DNA of 64,000 bases from Runella rosea (GCF_003325355.1 NZ_CP030850.1:5387501-5451500), one strand, 5' to 3'. Counted from the first letter of the stretch, positions 8,001 through 16,412 are shown. The notes: a model not told the origin generated them from the letters alone. Program-made: numbers and translations.

Positions 8001-10617
8001 TGGAATGACAGTAGCAGGTACCTATCAATTTATTTATACTTTGAATAATTGCGCAGACACCGTTCAAATAGAGGTTCCTACTTGTATCGTGCCAGTGTTC
8101 GACTTAGCCTTACGCAAGACCTTGGCCACGGGCCAGAGTGCGAGCGTTGTGGCGGGTAGCAATGTGACGTTCACCATCACGGTGTTCAACCAAGGGAACG
8201 TCGATGCGACGAACATTCAAGTAACAGATTACATTCCAACGGGATTGACCTTGAACGATGCCAACTGGACAGCCACTGCTGGAGTCGCCACGCTCAACAC
8301 GGTGATTGCAAGTTTACCTGCTGGTCAAAGCACGACAAGAGACATCACCTTTGTTGTGAGCACAGGATTCACGGGTTCGATTAGTAACTTAGCGGAAATC
8401 AGTTCGGCGACGGGTGGTACTGATGTAGATTCAAGTCCTGATAGTAACCCAGCCAATGACGGCACGCCGAAGAATGATGTGATCAATGAAAACGGATTGA
8501 CGGGTGGAGACGAGGACGACCACGACCCAGAGGTAATTACGGTGACGCCAGCGCCAGTGTTCGACTTAGCCTTACGCAAGACCTTGGCCACGGGCCAGAG
8601 TGCGAGCGTTGTGGCGGGTAGCAATGTGACGTTCACCATCACGGTGTTCAACCAAGGGAACGTCGATGCGACGAACATTCAAGTAACAGATTACATTCCA
8701 ACGGGATTGACCTTGAACGATGCCAACTGGACAGCCACTGCTGGAGTCGCCACGCTCAACACGGTGATTGCAAGTTTACCTGCTGGTCAAAGCACGACAA
8801 GAGACATCACCTTTGTTGTGAGCACAGGATTCACGGGTTCGATTAGTAACTTGGCGGAAATCAGCTCGGCGACGGGTGGTACTGATGTGGATTCAAGTCC
8901 TGATAGTAACCCAGCCAATGACGGCACACCGAAGAATGATGTGATCAATGAAAACGGATTGACGGGTGGAGACGAGGACGACCACGACCCAGAGGTAATT
9001 ACGGTGACGCCAGCGCCAGTGTTCGACTTAGCCTTACGCAAGACCTTGGCCACGGGCCAGAGTGCGAGCGTTGTGGCAGGCAGTAATGTGACGTTCACCA
9101 TCACGGTGTTCAACCAAGGGAACGTCGATGCGACGAACATTCAAGTAACAGATTACATTCCAACGGGATTGACCTTGAACGATGCCAACTGGACAGCCAC
9201 TGCTGGAGTCGCCACGCTCAACACGGTGATTGCAAGTCTACCTGCTGGTCAAAGCACGACAAGAGACATCACCTTTGTTGTGAGCACAGGATTCACGGGT
9301 TCGATTAGTAACTTAGCGGAAATCAGCTCGGCGACGGGCGGTACTGATGTAGATTCAAGTCCTGATAGTAACCCAGCCAATGACGGCACGCCGAAGAATG
9401 ATGTGATCAATGAAAACGGCTTGACGGGCGGAGACGAGGACGACCACGACCCAGAGGTCATTACGGTGACGCCAGCGCCAGTGTTCGACTTAGCCTTACG
9501 CAAGACCTTGGCCACGGGCCAGAGTGCGAGCGTTGTGGCGGGTAGCAATGTGACGTTCACCATCACGGTGTTCAACCAAGGGAACGTCGATGCGACGAAC
9601 ATTCAAGTAACAGATTACATTCCAACGGGATTGACCTTGAACGATGCCAACTGGACAGCCACTGCTGGAGTCGCGACCCTCAACACGGTGATTGCAAGTC
9701 TACCTGCTGGTCAAAGCACGACAAGAGACATCACCTTTGTTGTGAGCACAGGATTCACGGGTTCGATTAGTAACTTGGCGGAAATCAGCTCGGCGACGGG
9801 TGGTACTGATGTGGATTCAAGTCCTGATAATAACCCAGCCAATGATGGCACGCCGAAGAATGATGTGATCAACGAAAACGGATTGACGGGCGGAGACGAG
9901 GACGACCACGACCCAGAGGTCATTACGGTGACGCCACCAGCACAAGTAGACTTATCATTGAAAAAATTGATTAACACCAAGATTGCTCAACTCGGAGACA
10001 CACTTACCTACACCATTAAAGTCTTCAACCAGTCAGCCACTTTGGCAACAGGTGTAGAAGTTACGGACTCGTTGGCCACTTCGGTACAATTTATCAATGG
10101 AAGTTTTACATCCACTCGTGGCACGGCTGCTATCACCAATAATGTCATTATCTGGAATATTGGCAACATTGCGGCCAGTGGAGATACCGTCACGCTTACG
10201 TATAAAGTGAAAGCCATTCAGGAGGGTGTACATTTCAATACGGCCGAGATCAGCAAGACCAACGAGTCTGATGTGGATAGTACGCCAGGCAATGGGGTAG
10301 GTAATGAGGACGATATCGACCGTCAATGTTTCACTGTACCGCTAAAATTGTGTGTAGGAGAGAAAATAGAACTTAGTGTGCCCTCATACTTAGTGAATGT
10401 ACAATGGTACAAAGATAGTGGTACTACTCCTGTTGCTTCGGGTAATGTAGTGTTATTCAGTGAGGCAGGCAGTTACACCTTTACGGCTTCCAACCAACAG
10501 TGCCCAGCCACTGGATGTTGCCCGATTATCATCGAGCCAGGAGACAATTGCTGCCCAGTAGATTTGTGTATTCCGTTTACAATTAAACAAACCAAAAAGG
10601 GAGAAAAGCCATTGTAA
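2083..10617 (+). CDS. Giant secreted repeat protein (SdrD-B-like, 74-aa repeats, DUF11 repeats)
   Basis: A 2844-residue surface or secreted protein. It has an N-terminal signal peptide (hydrophobic core, probable cleavage after VLAQ near residue 32). Next come a carboxypeptidase-regulatory/SdrD B-like domain (~148-240), a long beta-propeller-like region (~260-740) with a GGLALSEDGNTLFFTN strand, and a second SdrD B-like domain (~746-840). Four 74-aa repeats with the ITAGGTWTAQAGNP core follow, then diverged Ig/PKD-like modules, four more 74-aa repeats, one diverged copy and four 154-aa DUF11 repeats. A diverged DUF11 domain and a Cys-rich tail (CCPVDLCIPF, ending KKGEKPL) close the protein. 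No typical T9SS type A or B C-terminal domain is visible; the short Cys-rich tail may be an alternative C-terminal signal, which is inference. An adhesin or extracellular matrix role is plausible but unproven. The gene stands alone, with a terminator downstream. Confidence 0.85.
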   Translation: MKNKFLFFHSKSIVFHSILLLIVLSQHRVLAQTCSISVKTSVSGCYQSNGSKATVSVEVAWSNAPSGDNIVVTYGAQSRTIIPGPYTTSGGNGTIVSPQVVAFEVDANGATGQLVTANFVTNTGCSATSTAFSLPSACLPLSCTGNELGGTVFYDYNADGKKDAGESLGLPAVTVKAFDCDGNLVGTTTTDAYGKYVFATVAAANYPLRVEFSNLPALYGQGTMNGADGRTTTQFINAPDCNVDLGVLNPVDYCESNPMLSIPCYVYGDPLPAGSVSGTRDAVVGFDYNLSGLTNMAAMTHIATASQVGTVWGEAYNKKTQKLFMSTTLKRHSGLGPLGLGGIYVTDWSDPLNPITTPWLSVTSLTVSGVPIDVGSIPVNGAGGRGLSTDPTQPSRDSIAFTQAAKIGIGGLALSEDGNTLFFTNLFDAKLYKVDMTTYNASGTNPTTATSIDVFGSTSCPGGTIRPWATKFYKGDVYVGAVCDAQTSGSKSDLRAFVYKVNPTTGTSTMVFDFPLTYPKGFANTDGLSATGWYPWSDLWAGRFITANNEVVHPQPIFQDIEFDIDGTMILGFGDRNGVQTGYRNYMPTGTSTALYSGHVSGDILRAFYNQSGAYVLENNAKAGPNIGYGPNNNQGPGFGEYYNDNFQDKNNGNIFHAEIVMGGLAVRPGSGEVLAITIDPLDVPSGTSFYAPYLQAGGVRHFNNQTGQTTSAYIVYSSNLMPGLFGKSTGLGDIVLRCSLPQFIEIGNRVWVDTNKNGVQDPCEKALPGVTVSLYKGAALIATTTTNANGEYYFSSKSKLTTGTWSGTGADTTLLPTTQYSLVFGQSGNQYSAGTLTVSGNGKFVITTKDATVNNGNDQNDSDIAEVNGFPTISVTTGDLASVNHTFDAGFYCVFPASSNIQVALPSCPSVIGTNTTDGKIQITAAVEFADRFRVRAGTNWIGAADTTYATAALIGSTFPKDVQTGISSAGGSYIIRLYNGECCYRDTIITIQPRTKPNAGANQSICAPTTTATLTAITAGGTWTAQAGNPAAATVTSAGAVSGMSANGTYKFIYTLNGCTDTVSVIRNPKPDAGANQNICAPATTATLTAITAGGTWTAQAGNPAAATVTSAGAVSGMTANGTYNFIYTLNGCTDTVSVVRNPKPDAGANQNICAPATTATLTAITAGGTWTAQAGNPAAATVTSAGAVSGMSANGTYKFIYTLNGCTDTVSVIRNPKPDAGANQNICAPATTATLTAITAGGTWTAQAGNPAAATVTSAGAVSGMSANGTYKFIYTLNGCTDTVSVIRNPQPIQVNLSPAVICENQSLTYTDASGTNGTWSGPGVSDTGTGATVSGAAALTQLGQSAPTSFYIYYTQILGECSRTDSGLVSINPRPLVSITGPTLVCGNELPVSFTGSPAGGTFTLPQGLPVGAVTISNNVATLNAGFNIASLTFSYQFTDATTGCSNTDSHSITVTPAPNAGPDQTLACVNPVTNTLQTTTTLTGAPSGGTWSAQSGNPASAMVTNAGVVTGMSMAGTYQFIYTLNDCSDTVSVTVSPCQGCVKPNAGNDQSICSPTTTATLTAITSGGTWSAQSGNPVSATITNAGAVAGMTVDGTYRFIYSVTSGGETCTDTVSVVRNPKPDAGANQNICAPATTATLTAITAGGTWTAQAGNPAAATVTSAGAVSGMSANGTYKFIYTLNGCTDTVSVIRNPKPDAGANQNICAPATTATLTAITAGGTWTAQAGNPAAATVTSAGAVSGMSANGTYNFIYTLNGCTDTVSVVRNPKPNAGANQNICAPATTVTLTAITAGGTWTAQAGNPAAATVTSAGAVSGMTANGTYNFVYTLNGCTDTVSVVRNPKPDAGANQNICAPATTATLTAITAGGTWTAQAGNPAAATVTSAGAVSGMSANGTYNFIYTLNGCTDTVSVVRNLKPDAGVDQTLTCPPSGISPTTATLSGAPSGGVWSTLASNPAAATVTNAGAVSGMTVAGTYQFIYTLNNCADTVQIEVPTCIVPVFDLALRKTLATGQSASVVAGSNVTFTITVFNQGNVDATNIQVTDYIPTGLTLNDANWTATAGVATLNTVIASLPAGQSTTRDITFVVSTGFTGSISNLAEISSATGGTDVDSSPDSNPANDGTPKNDVINENGLTGGDEDDHDPEVITVTPAPVFDLALRKTLATGQSASVVAGSNVTFTITVFNQGNVDATNIQVTDYIPTGLTLNDANWTATAGVATLNTVIASLPAGQSTTRDITFVVSTGFTGSISNLAEISSATGGTDVDSSPDSNPANDGTPKNDVINENGLTGGDEDDHDPEVITVTPAPVFDLALRKTLATGQSASVVAGSNVTFTITVFNQGNVDATNIQVTDYIPTGLTLNDANWTATAGVATLNTVIASLPAGQSTTRDITFVVSTGFTGSISNLAEISSATGGTDVDSSPDSNPANDGTPKNDVINENGLTGGDEDDHDPEVITVTPAPVFDLALRKTLATGQSASVVAGSNVTFTITVFNQGNVDATNIQVTDYIPTGLTLNDANWTATAGVATLNTVIASLPAGQSTTRDITFVVSTGFTGSISNLAEISSATGGTDVDSSPDNNPANDGTPKNDVINENGLTGGDEDDHDPEVITVTPPAQVDLSLKKLINTKIAQLGDTLTYTIKVFNQSATLATGVEVTDSLATSVQFINGSFTSTRGTAAITNNVIIWNIGNIAASGDTVTLTYKVKAIQEGVHFNTAEISKTNESDVDSTPGNGVGNEDDIDRQCFTVPLKLCVGEKIELSVPSYLVNVQWYKDSGTTPVASGNVVLFSEAGSYTFTASNQQCPATGCCPIIIEPGDNCCPVDLCIPFTIKQTKKGEKPL
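5074..5961 (+). repeat. Four tandem 222-bp coding repeats (first array)
   Basis: Units start at the AAA of a Lys-Pro pair at 5074, 5296, 5518 and 5740. Each encodes 74 aa with the core AITAGGTWTAQAGNPAAATV and ends TDTVSVxRNP. The copies differ mainly at synonymous positions and at a few residues (Asp/Asn, Lys/Asn). Confidence 0.95.
6958..7845 (+). repeat. Four tandem 222-bp coding repeats (second array)
   Basis: Units start at 6958, 7180, 7402 and 7624. They belong to the same family as the 5074-5961 array and are separated from it by about 1 kb of diverged modules. A further, clearly diverged copy follows directly (7846 to about 8070). Confidence 0.95.
8095..9942 (+). repeat. Four tandem 462-bp coding repeats (DUF11)
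   Basis: Units begin at 8095, 8557, 9019 and 9481 (GTGTTCGACTTAGCC). Each encodes 154 aa with FTITVFNQGNVDATNIQVTD and an acidic GGDEDDHDPEVITVTP linker. Copies are almost identical at the DNA level, which points to recent duplication or continuing homogenisation. Confidence 0.95.
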
Positions 10618-10680
10618 ATCCTATTGAAGAAAAAAAATCCTTTTCTTTTCAGTAATCATATAGCTTGACTCAGTTTTACT

Positions 10681-10716
10681 AACTCCTCGTTCACATTGTG
10701 GGCGAGGAGTTTTTGT
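10681..10716 (+). terminator. Terminator after the giant repeat protein
   Basis: AACTCCTCG (10681-10689) pairs with CGAGGAGTT (10703-10711) around a 13-nt loop and is followed by a T run. It is 64 bp after the stop codon. Confidence 0.8.
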
Positions 10717-10952
10717 GTTTGGCGTGATAGACATATTTGAAGCATAAATTTTTCTTTCACGCATACTTTTGTACCTCTGATTTTTGCGTATTTGTTTTCC
10801 TACCATCTCAGAAGCACTGCACGGGTAGAAGACAGTATATTATTCTACAACTTTTCACTAAAACTTAGTTCTTTGTAATGACTACTGAAGCCAGCTAAGT
10901 AATCGGAACAAAGGTATTATAGTGTCTTCTTAAAATAATTCAGGCATTCGTG

Positions 10953-10982
10953 TTGGAATAAATTGGCATAAATTTACTTTTA
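10953..10982 (+). promoter_or_regulatory. Promoter of the IclR regulator gene
   Basis: TTG at 10953-10955, a 19-bp spacer and TACTTTTA at 10975-10982 match the Bacteroidota consensus TTG/TAnnTTTG with one mismatch. Transcription would start near 10989, some 17 nt before the ATG. Confidence 0.5.
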
Positions 10983-11005
10983 CATTATAAAAATAAATTA
11001 TCGAA

Positions 11006-11743
11006 ATGATACAAGTAATCAACAGAGCTTTAGATATTCTTGAAATCGTGGCTGCCAATCCCGAAAAACCCACCGCTTTAGGTGAAATCGCAGATACATT
11101 AGGCCTCAATCATGGAACTTGTGCCAACATCATGAAAACCCTCGTTGCTCGCAGCTATCTAGAGCAGGTCGGGACCAAAAAGGGATATATTTTGGGGGCT
11201 AAATCGTACGCTCTTACCCACAACGACGCCTACAGGAAAGACTTGGTAGATGCGGCAAAATCGGAGATGGAAAAGCTTACCGAAATCACCAACGAGAATT
11301 GTCTGCTGGCTATTTTGAATGGAGAAAAAAGAATAGTCATTCATAGTACCCATGCTGAGCAGGAATTACAGGTCAGAACATCTTCCGAAAAATATGTGTA
11401 TGATTCAGCATCGGGAAGAATGCTTCTGGCCATGCTTACTGACCCTGATATTGACCGTTTTATCGAAAAATATGGCCTGCCAAATCCTGAAATTTGGAAA
11501 GAGGTTGATACAATTGAAAACCTCAAAAAGCAGCTTGCACAGTTTAAAAAAGAAGAATGCGCCCTGCAAATGCTAGCTGGACGGCAGGTAATCGGGCTTG
11601 CAGTACCGATTCAAAAAGGAACAAAAACCGTAGCGAGTCTGAGTATTTACCTGCCCGAATACCGCTACATGCTGACCGATAAAACGGACTTAGTGTACCA
11701 ATTAAAAATGACTGCCAAACGAATTTCCCAACGCCTGAAATAA
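11006..11743 (+). CDS. IclR-family transcriptional regulator
   Basis: A 245-residue regulator of usual IclR length. Residues ~5-60 form the winged helix-turn-helix (ALGEIADTLGLNHGTCANIMKTL), and residues ~75-245 form the IclR effector-binding domain with ASGRMLLAML and a C-terminal VIGLAVPI segment. IclR proteins commonly control aromatic or sugar-acid catabolism and bind the pathway substrate or an intermediate. The gene sits directly upstream of the SusC/SusD locus in the same orientation but has its own terminator, so it is a separate unit and the likely local regulator of that locus. The ligand may be a sugar acid, given the dehydratase, lactonase and aldolase genes downstream; this is inference from context. 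Confidence 0.92.
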   Translation: MIQVINRALDILEIVAANPEKPTALGEIADTLGLNHGTCANIMKTLVARSYLEQVGTKKGYILGAKSYALTHNDAYRKDLVDAAKSEMEKLTEITNENCLLAILNGEKRIVIHSTHAEQELQVRTSSEKYVYDSASGRMLLAMLTDPDIDRFIEKYGLPNPEIWKEVDTIENLKKQLAQFKKEECALQMLAGRQVIGLAVPIQKGTKTVASLSIYLPEYRYMLTDKTDLVYQLKMTAKRISQRLK

Positions 11744-11770
11744 AACTATACCTCATAATACTACCCTTTG

Positions 11771-11809
11771 CCCCGTCTGATTTTAAGGAATCTGACGGGG
11801 TTTCTTTTT
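11771..11809 (+). terminator. Terminator after the IclR gene
   Basis: CCCCGTC (T) GATT pairs with AATC (T) GACGGGG, one internal mismatch, followed by TTTCTTTTT. It isolates the regulator from the SusC operon. Confidence 0.85.
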
Positions 11810-11934
11810 GCCCTATTATGAGAATAATGAAAAAAAATCTCTGAAAAATTTGGTCTGATTGGTATTTGTTGTGATTATTGTATTAAAATAAAATTTAATT
11901 TTATAATATAAAATTTATACCAAACCAACAACCA

Positions 11935-14922
11935 ATGAAACTCAAACTTTATGCATGGATTGCAGGCATTTGTCTCCTGTTTTCGGCGCTTCCGATGATG
12001 GCCCAAGACCGCTCCATATCAGGACGGGTCATGGGGGCCAATGACAATGCTCCGCTCCCGGGAGTAAGTATTTTGGTAAAAGGGACCAATGCTGGAACCA
12101 CAACAGACGGGGAAGGGTCGTTTAAATTGACAGTGCCCACCAACGCGGTGTTGGTCTTTTCTTTTGTGGGCTATACGCCGAAAGAAGTCACTGTAGGGAA
12201 TCAGACAGTACTGAATGTTTCGCTTGAGTTGGACAATCGCCAGCTCAGCGAAGTAGTGGTTGTAGGATACGGAACGGTAAAAAAGAGCGATCTGACTGGT
12301 TCGCTGGCTTCCGTAAAGGCTAAGGAAATTAACGCATTCCCTGCCACCAATGTATTGCAGGCGCTATCAGGCCGCGCCCCAGGCGTGCAGGTTGTACAAA
12401 ATACAGGTGCCCCAGGTGGTGCGGTAAGTGTCCGTATTCGGGGAACAAACTCAGTACAGGGAAGCAACGAGCCGCTGTATGTGGTCGATGGGTTTCCAAC
12501 ATCGGGCAGCAACCCGACCATTCTCAACAACTCTGACATTGAGTCCATTGAAATCCTGAAAGATGCTTCAGCCACAGCCATTTATGGGTCGAGGGGTGCC
12601 AACGGCGTGGTGTTGATCACTACCAAACAGGGCAAAGCGGGCAAAACGCAGGTGGATTACGAAGGCAGCTACAGCATTCAAACCCTACGTAAAAAATTGG
12701 AACTGATGAATGCCAAAGAATACGCCACGTTTTATAATGAGCAGGCCGTCAACGACAAAGTGGCTCCATATTTTACGCAGGCGCAGATTGACGGTTTCGG
12801 CGATGGATACGACTGGCAAGACCTCATCTTCCGCAAAGCACCCATGCAAACGCATAACCTGACGGTGAGCGGCGGCAACGAAAAAACGCGTTTTTCAATT
12901 GGTGGAAGTATCTTCGGGCAGCAGGGCATCATCATCGGCAGCGATTACAATCGGTATTCGCTCCGGGCAAATGTAACTACTGACGTCAGTAAAAAATTTA
13001 ACCTTTCGTACGGGGCCACGCTAACCAATATTCAGACGAGTCGACAAAATAACGGGGGCGGAAACCGGGGCGGTTCGATGATTTCGGCTGCAATTTCGGC
13101 CCCTCCCACGCTGACTCCTTACAACGACGACGGCAGCTATCGGGTATTGGCCACGGCCTATCCGTTCATTTCTAACGTTATAACCAACCCACTGAATTAT
13201 GTCAACGAACAGACCGACGACATCATCGCCAATAGGGTGTTGGCAAATGTGGCCTTGACCTTCAAGCCATTTGAAGGATTGGCCATTAAAATTTCGGGTG
13301 GTATCGAAAACAGCGACGACCGTAACGACAGTTATACCACCACTAATTTTATCAACTCACAGGGTTCGGCGAGTGTTTCCACCACACAGGGACGGAGTTT
13401 ATTGAGCGAAAATACCGTCAGCTATACCAAAAGCTTCGGTAAACACAGCCTCTCGGCGGTGGCGGGTTTTACGTATCAAGACTTTTTGAACACCTCGCTG
13501 GGTGGCTCGGGCGTGGGTTTTTTGAGTAACGTCACCGAAACCGCCAACCTTGGCTCGGCCAATACGCCGGGCATTCCGAGTTCGGGCTATTCATTTGCAA
13601 CTTTGCTTTCGTATTTAGCCCGGGTCAATTACAGCTACAACAGCAAGTATCTGGCAACCGTTAGTTTCCGCGCCGACGGTTCTTCCCGCTACAGTGAGGG
13701 CAACAAATGGGGCTATTTTCCGTCGGCAGCGCTGGCGTGGCGCGTGTCAGAAGAAGAGTTTCTTAAAAATTCCTCCTTCATTTCTGACTTAAAAGTTCGC
13801 GCCAGTTGGGGCCAAACGGGCAGTCAGGCCATCGGTGCCTATGCCACGCTCAACAACTTAGGAGCGGGTAAAACGGTCTTTGATGATGCATTGTACAACA
13901 CCTTTGCCCCCGGTACCCGCTTGCCCGGAAACCTGAAATGGGAGACCACCGAGCAGGCCGATTTCGGCATTGACGCGGCGTTTAAAAATAACCGCTACCG
14001 CTTGACGCTGGATTATTACGTCAAAAATACCCGCGACCTGCTTAATACCGTGCAGTTGCCCATCGGTTTTGGTTTCACCAGTACGATTCAGAACGTTGGA
14101 GAAATTCAAAACAAAGGGGTGGAAATTGCACTGGATGCCCGTGTAATCGACAGTGATTTTAAATGGGATATTGGGGGCAATATTTCATTTAATCGTAATA
14201 AGGTGGTGAAACTTTACAACGGAGCCGATATTTTGGGCGGCTCGGTGGGCGTAACCCTCATCAGCGACAATGCCAACCTGCTCCGCGAAGGCCAACCGAT
14301 GAGCGTATTTTACGGCTATGTAAAAGACGGTTATACCGATTTGGGTAAAGAAAAATACAAAGACCTGAACGCCGACGGGCTGATCAACCAACTCGATAAA
14401 ACCATTATTGGCAACCCGAACCCTGATTTTATTTACGGCCTCAATTCCACGATGAGCTTCAAAGGACTGGAGTTGACCCTTTTTTTGCAAGGAACGCAGG
14501 GCAACGATTTGTTGAACGTCAGTTCCATCAACAACACACTTGATTACGGATTCGGACTCAATATGCCCCGCGAAGTGCTGTATAATCACTGGTCACCCAC
14601 CAATCCCAACGCTAAATACCCCGTGATTTCGAGGTCAAACAGCTACAATTACTCCAACCGCTTGGTCGAAGACGGCTCTTACCTGCGCCTGCGCAATATT
14701 CAGTTGGCCTACAGTCTGCCGCTGCAAAAATGGAACGTAAATTGGATGCGCACGGCTCAAATTTACGCCAGCGGTCAAAACCTACTGACGTTTACCAAGT
14801 ACTCGTGGTGGGATCCCGAAACTAACTCACAGGGTGGTGCCAACTCCATCGGGCAGGGCATTGACCATTACAGTTACCCCACTTCCAAAGCAGTAACGTT
14901 TGGTGTTCGAGTGGGCTTTTAA
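11935..14922 (+). CDS. SusC/RagA-type TonB-dependent outer-membrane receptor
   Basis: A 995-residue TonB-linked outer-membrane transporter. A signal peptide ends at about residue 24 (PMMAQ), followed by a carboxypeptidase-D regulatory-like beta-sandwich (~28-105; PLPGVSILVKGTNAGTTTD). A TonB-box-like segment (SEVVVVGYGTVKKSDLTGS) leads into a plug domain (~115-230 with GRAPGVQVV and VRIRGTNS) and a C-terminal beta-barrel ending in aromatic FGVRVGF. Such receptors import oligosaccharides through the outer membrane together with a SusD lid. The SusD gene follows after 33 bp, so the two form the capture complex of the polysaccharide utilisation locus. The AT-rich 190-bp upstream region probably holds the promoter, but no clear -33/-7 pair is visible there. 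Confidence 0.96.
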   Translation: MKLKLYAWIAGICLLFSALPMMAQDRSISGRVMGANDNAPLPGVSILVKGTNAGTTTDGEGSFKLTVPTNAVLVFSFVGYTPKEVTVGNQTVLNVSLELDNRQLSEVVVVGYGTVKKSDLTGSLASVKAKEINAFPATNVLQALSGRAPGVQVVQNTGAPGGAVSVRIRGTNSVQGSNEPLYVVDGFPTSGSNPTILNNSDIESIEILKDASATAIYGSRGANGVVLITTKQGKAGKTQVDYEGSYSIQTLRKKLELMNAKEYATFYNEQAVNDKVAPYFTQAQIDGFGDGYDWQDLIFRKAPMQTHNLTVSGGNEKTRFSIGGSIFGQQGIIIGSDYNRYSLRANVTTDVSKKFNLSYGATLTNIQTSRQNNGGGNRGGSMISAAISAPPTLTPYNDDGSYRVLATAYPFISNVITNPLNYVNEQTDDIIANRVLANVALTFKPFEGLAIKISGGIENSDDRNDSYTTTNFINSQGSASVSTTQGRSLLSENTVSYTKSFGKHSLSAVAGFTYQDFLNTSLGGSGVGFLSNVTETANLGSANTPGIPSSGYSFATLLSYLARVNYSYNSKYLATVSFRADGSSRYSEGNKWGYFPSAALAWRVSEEEFLKNSSFISDLKVRASWGQTGSQAIGAYATLNNLGAGKTVFDDALYNTFAPGTRLPGNLKWETTEQADFGIDAAFKNNRYRLTLDYYVKNTRDLLNTVQLPIGFGFTSTIQNVGEIQNKGVEIALDARVIDSDFKWDIGGNISFNRNKVVKLYNGADILGGSVGVTLISDNANLLREGQPMSVFYGYVKDGYTDLGKEKYKDLNADGLINQLDKTIIGNPNPDFIYGLNSTMSFKGLELTLFLQGTQGNDLLNVSSINNTLDYGFGLNMPREVLYNHWSPTNPNAKYPVISRSNSYNYSNRLVEDGSYLRLRNIQLAYSLPLQKWNVNWMRTAQIYASGQNLLTFTKYSWWDPETNSQGGANSIGQGIDHYSYPTSKAVTFGVRVGF

Positions 14923-14955
14923 TCATTGAACTCAAGACTCTAATCTTTTAGAAAA

Positions 14956-16407
14956 ATGAAAAAAATACTCTTTTTCATAGCATCGGGTTTCTTTTTAACT
15001 TCTTGTGAAGATGTTTTAAAAGAAGCCCCCAAAGCCGTTGCCGTTGAAACCTTTTATAATACGGCGGCTGAGGTAGAAACCGCCGTCAACGCCGCATATC
15101 AGGAATTACGAGCTACCAACGGCATCAGCGGTCAGCTCGGTGCGCAGGTGGAAGCCTATACCGATTACAGCTACGGACGCGGTAGCTATCAGGTACTGAG
15201 CGATTTTCAGGGACTTAACAGCACAAATATTCCCCGTACCGACGAGGGATGGCGGTTGTTTTACCTAAGTATTCGCAATGCCAACTTAGTCATTCAAAAC
15301 GCGCCCAAAGGTACTCGTATCAGTCAGGCCGATATAGCTAAGTACGTGGCTGAAGCTAAATTTTTACGGGCCTACAATTACTTTTGGCTGGTCAGAAATT
15401 GGGGTGGCGTACCGATTAGGACCGAAGCCACGCTCACTGAACCGAACGTAAAACGCAGTACCGCCGATGAGGTGTACAATTTAATCATTGCTGATCTTAA
15501 AGAAGCCGAAAACAATCTCCCTGATAAAGGCGCGCAAATAGGCAGGGCCACCAAATGGGCCGCGAAAGCCGCTTTGGCCGAAGTTTATTTTACCCGTAAC
15601 CAATACGCTGAAGCCCGGGATAAAGCCGACGAAATCATCAAATCTGGGCAATTTTCGTTGGTGCCTGTTGCAGTAGCCGCCGATTTTGACAAGGTGTTTG
15701 GTGCCACAGTAGTCACTTCTCCTGAAGAGATTTTTTATTTGAAAATGACAAGACAAAATAATCAGGGCATGTATTTGGCCATGTTTGCCCATCACCCAGG
15801 CACTCGATTGCACGGTGCGGGCGGTTTTTTTGCGCATTACACCGACTCTCAAACCAACCCCGTATATAAAAACTGGGATAACAACGATTTGCGGAAAAGC
15901 TATAACTGGGTGAATTGGAACATTGGATTGGGGGCAAACAGCATGTTGTGCAAGAAATTTTCGGATGCGCTTGCGCCATCGGGTACGGGAGCGGGCAATG
16001 ATTTTCCGATATATCGCTACTCCGATGTGCTTTTAATGTATGCCGAAGCGGCCTGTCGGGCAGGAAATGCGCCTACCCCTGCCGCGATGGAAGCTCTTAA
16101 TCAGGTTCACCGCCGAGCGTACGGTAAGCCAGCAACTACACCCTCAAGCGTTGATTTCAAATTGGCGGATTATACCGCCGCTACGTTCAACGATCTGGTG
16201 TTGCAGGAAAGAGGCTACGAAACCCAATACGAAGGCAAACGCTGGCTGGACCTCAAACGACTCGGTACGCCTAAATTAAGACAGATTATCAAAGCCGCTA
16301 CTGGGAAAGACGTGGCCGACAAGCATTTGCTCTGGCCGATTCCCGTGGGAGAATTGAACTTTAACACCGCCCTCGACCCAAGCAAAGATCAAAATCCGGG
16401 GTATTAA
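14956..16407 (+). CDS. SusD/RagB-family glycan-binding lipoprotein
   Basis: A 483-residue SusD-like lipoprotein. The N-terminus (MKKILFFIASGFFLTSC) has a lipobox with the lipidated Cys at residue 17. The body shows SusD/RagB TPR-like helices (VAEAKFLRAYNYFWLVRNWG, then EAxxNLPD) and the C-terminal family signature ending NPGY, with a typical YRYSDVLLMYAEA helix. It acts at the outer face of the outer membrane as the hinged lid that delivers glycan to the SusC channel. It lies 33 bp after the SusC gene in the same operon. The downstream gene starts 5 bp after its stop. Confidence 0.95.
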   Translation: MKKILFFIASGFFLTSCEDVLKEAPKAVAVETFYNTAAEVETAVNAAYQELRATNGISGQLGAQVEAYTDYSYGRGSYQVLSDFQGLNSTNIPRTDEGWRLFYLSIRNANLVIQNAPKGTRISQADIAKYVAEAKFLRAYNYFWLVRNWGGVPIRTEATLTEPNVKRSTADEVYNLIIADLKEAENNLPDKGAQIGRATKWAAKAALAEVYFTRNQYAEARDKADEIIKSGQFSLVPVAVAADFDKVFGATVVTSPEEIFYLKMTRQNNQGMYLAMFAHHPGTRLHGAGGFFAHYTDSQTNPVYKNWDNNDLRKSYNWVNWNIGLGANSMLCKKFSDALAPSGTGAGNDFPIYRYSDVLLMYAEAACRAGNAPTPAAMEALNQVHRRAYGKPATTPSSVDFKLADYTAATFNDLVLQERGYETQYEGKRWLDLKRLGTPKLRQIIKAATGKDVADKHLLWPIPVGELNFNTALDPSKDQNPGY

Positions 16408-16412
16408 TACAA

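Noticed and set aside
10960-10974. TGGCATAAATTTACT near the IclR gene as a sigma-54 site
   Set aside because: The -12 GC doublet is missing, and a normal TTG-N19-TACTTTTA promoter overlaps it.
11859-11923. TTGGTAT (11859-11865) and ATACCAA (11917-11923) as an IclR operator upstream of the SusC gene
   Set aside because: Only 7 bp per arm with ~50 bp between them in AT-rich DNA; too weak to claim.
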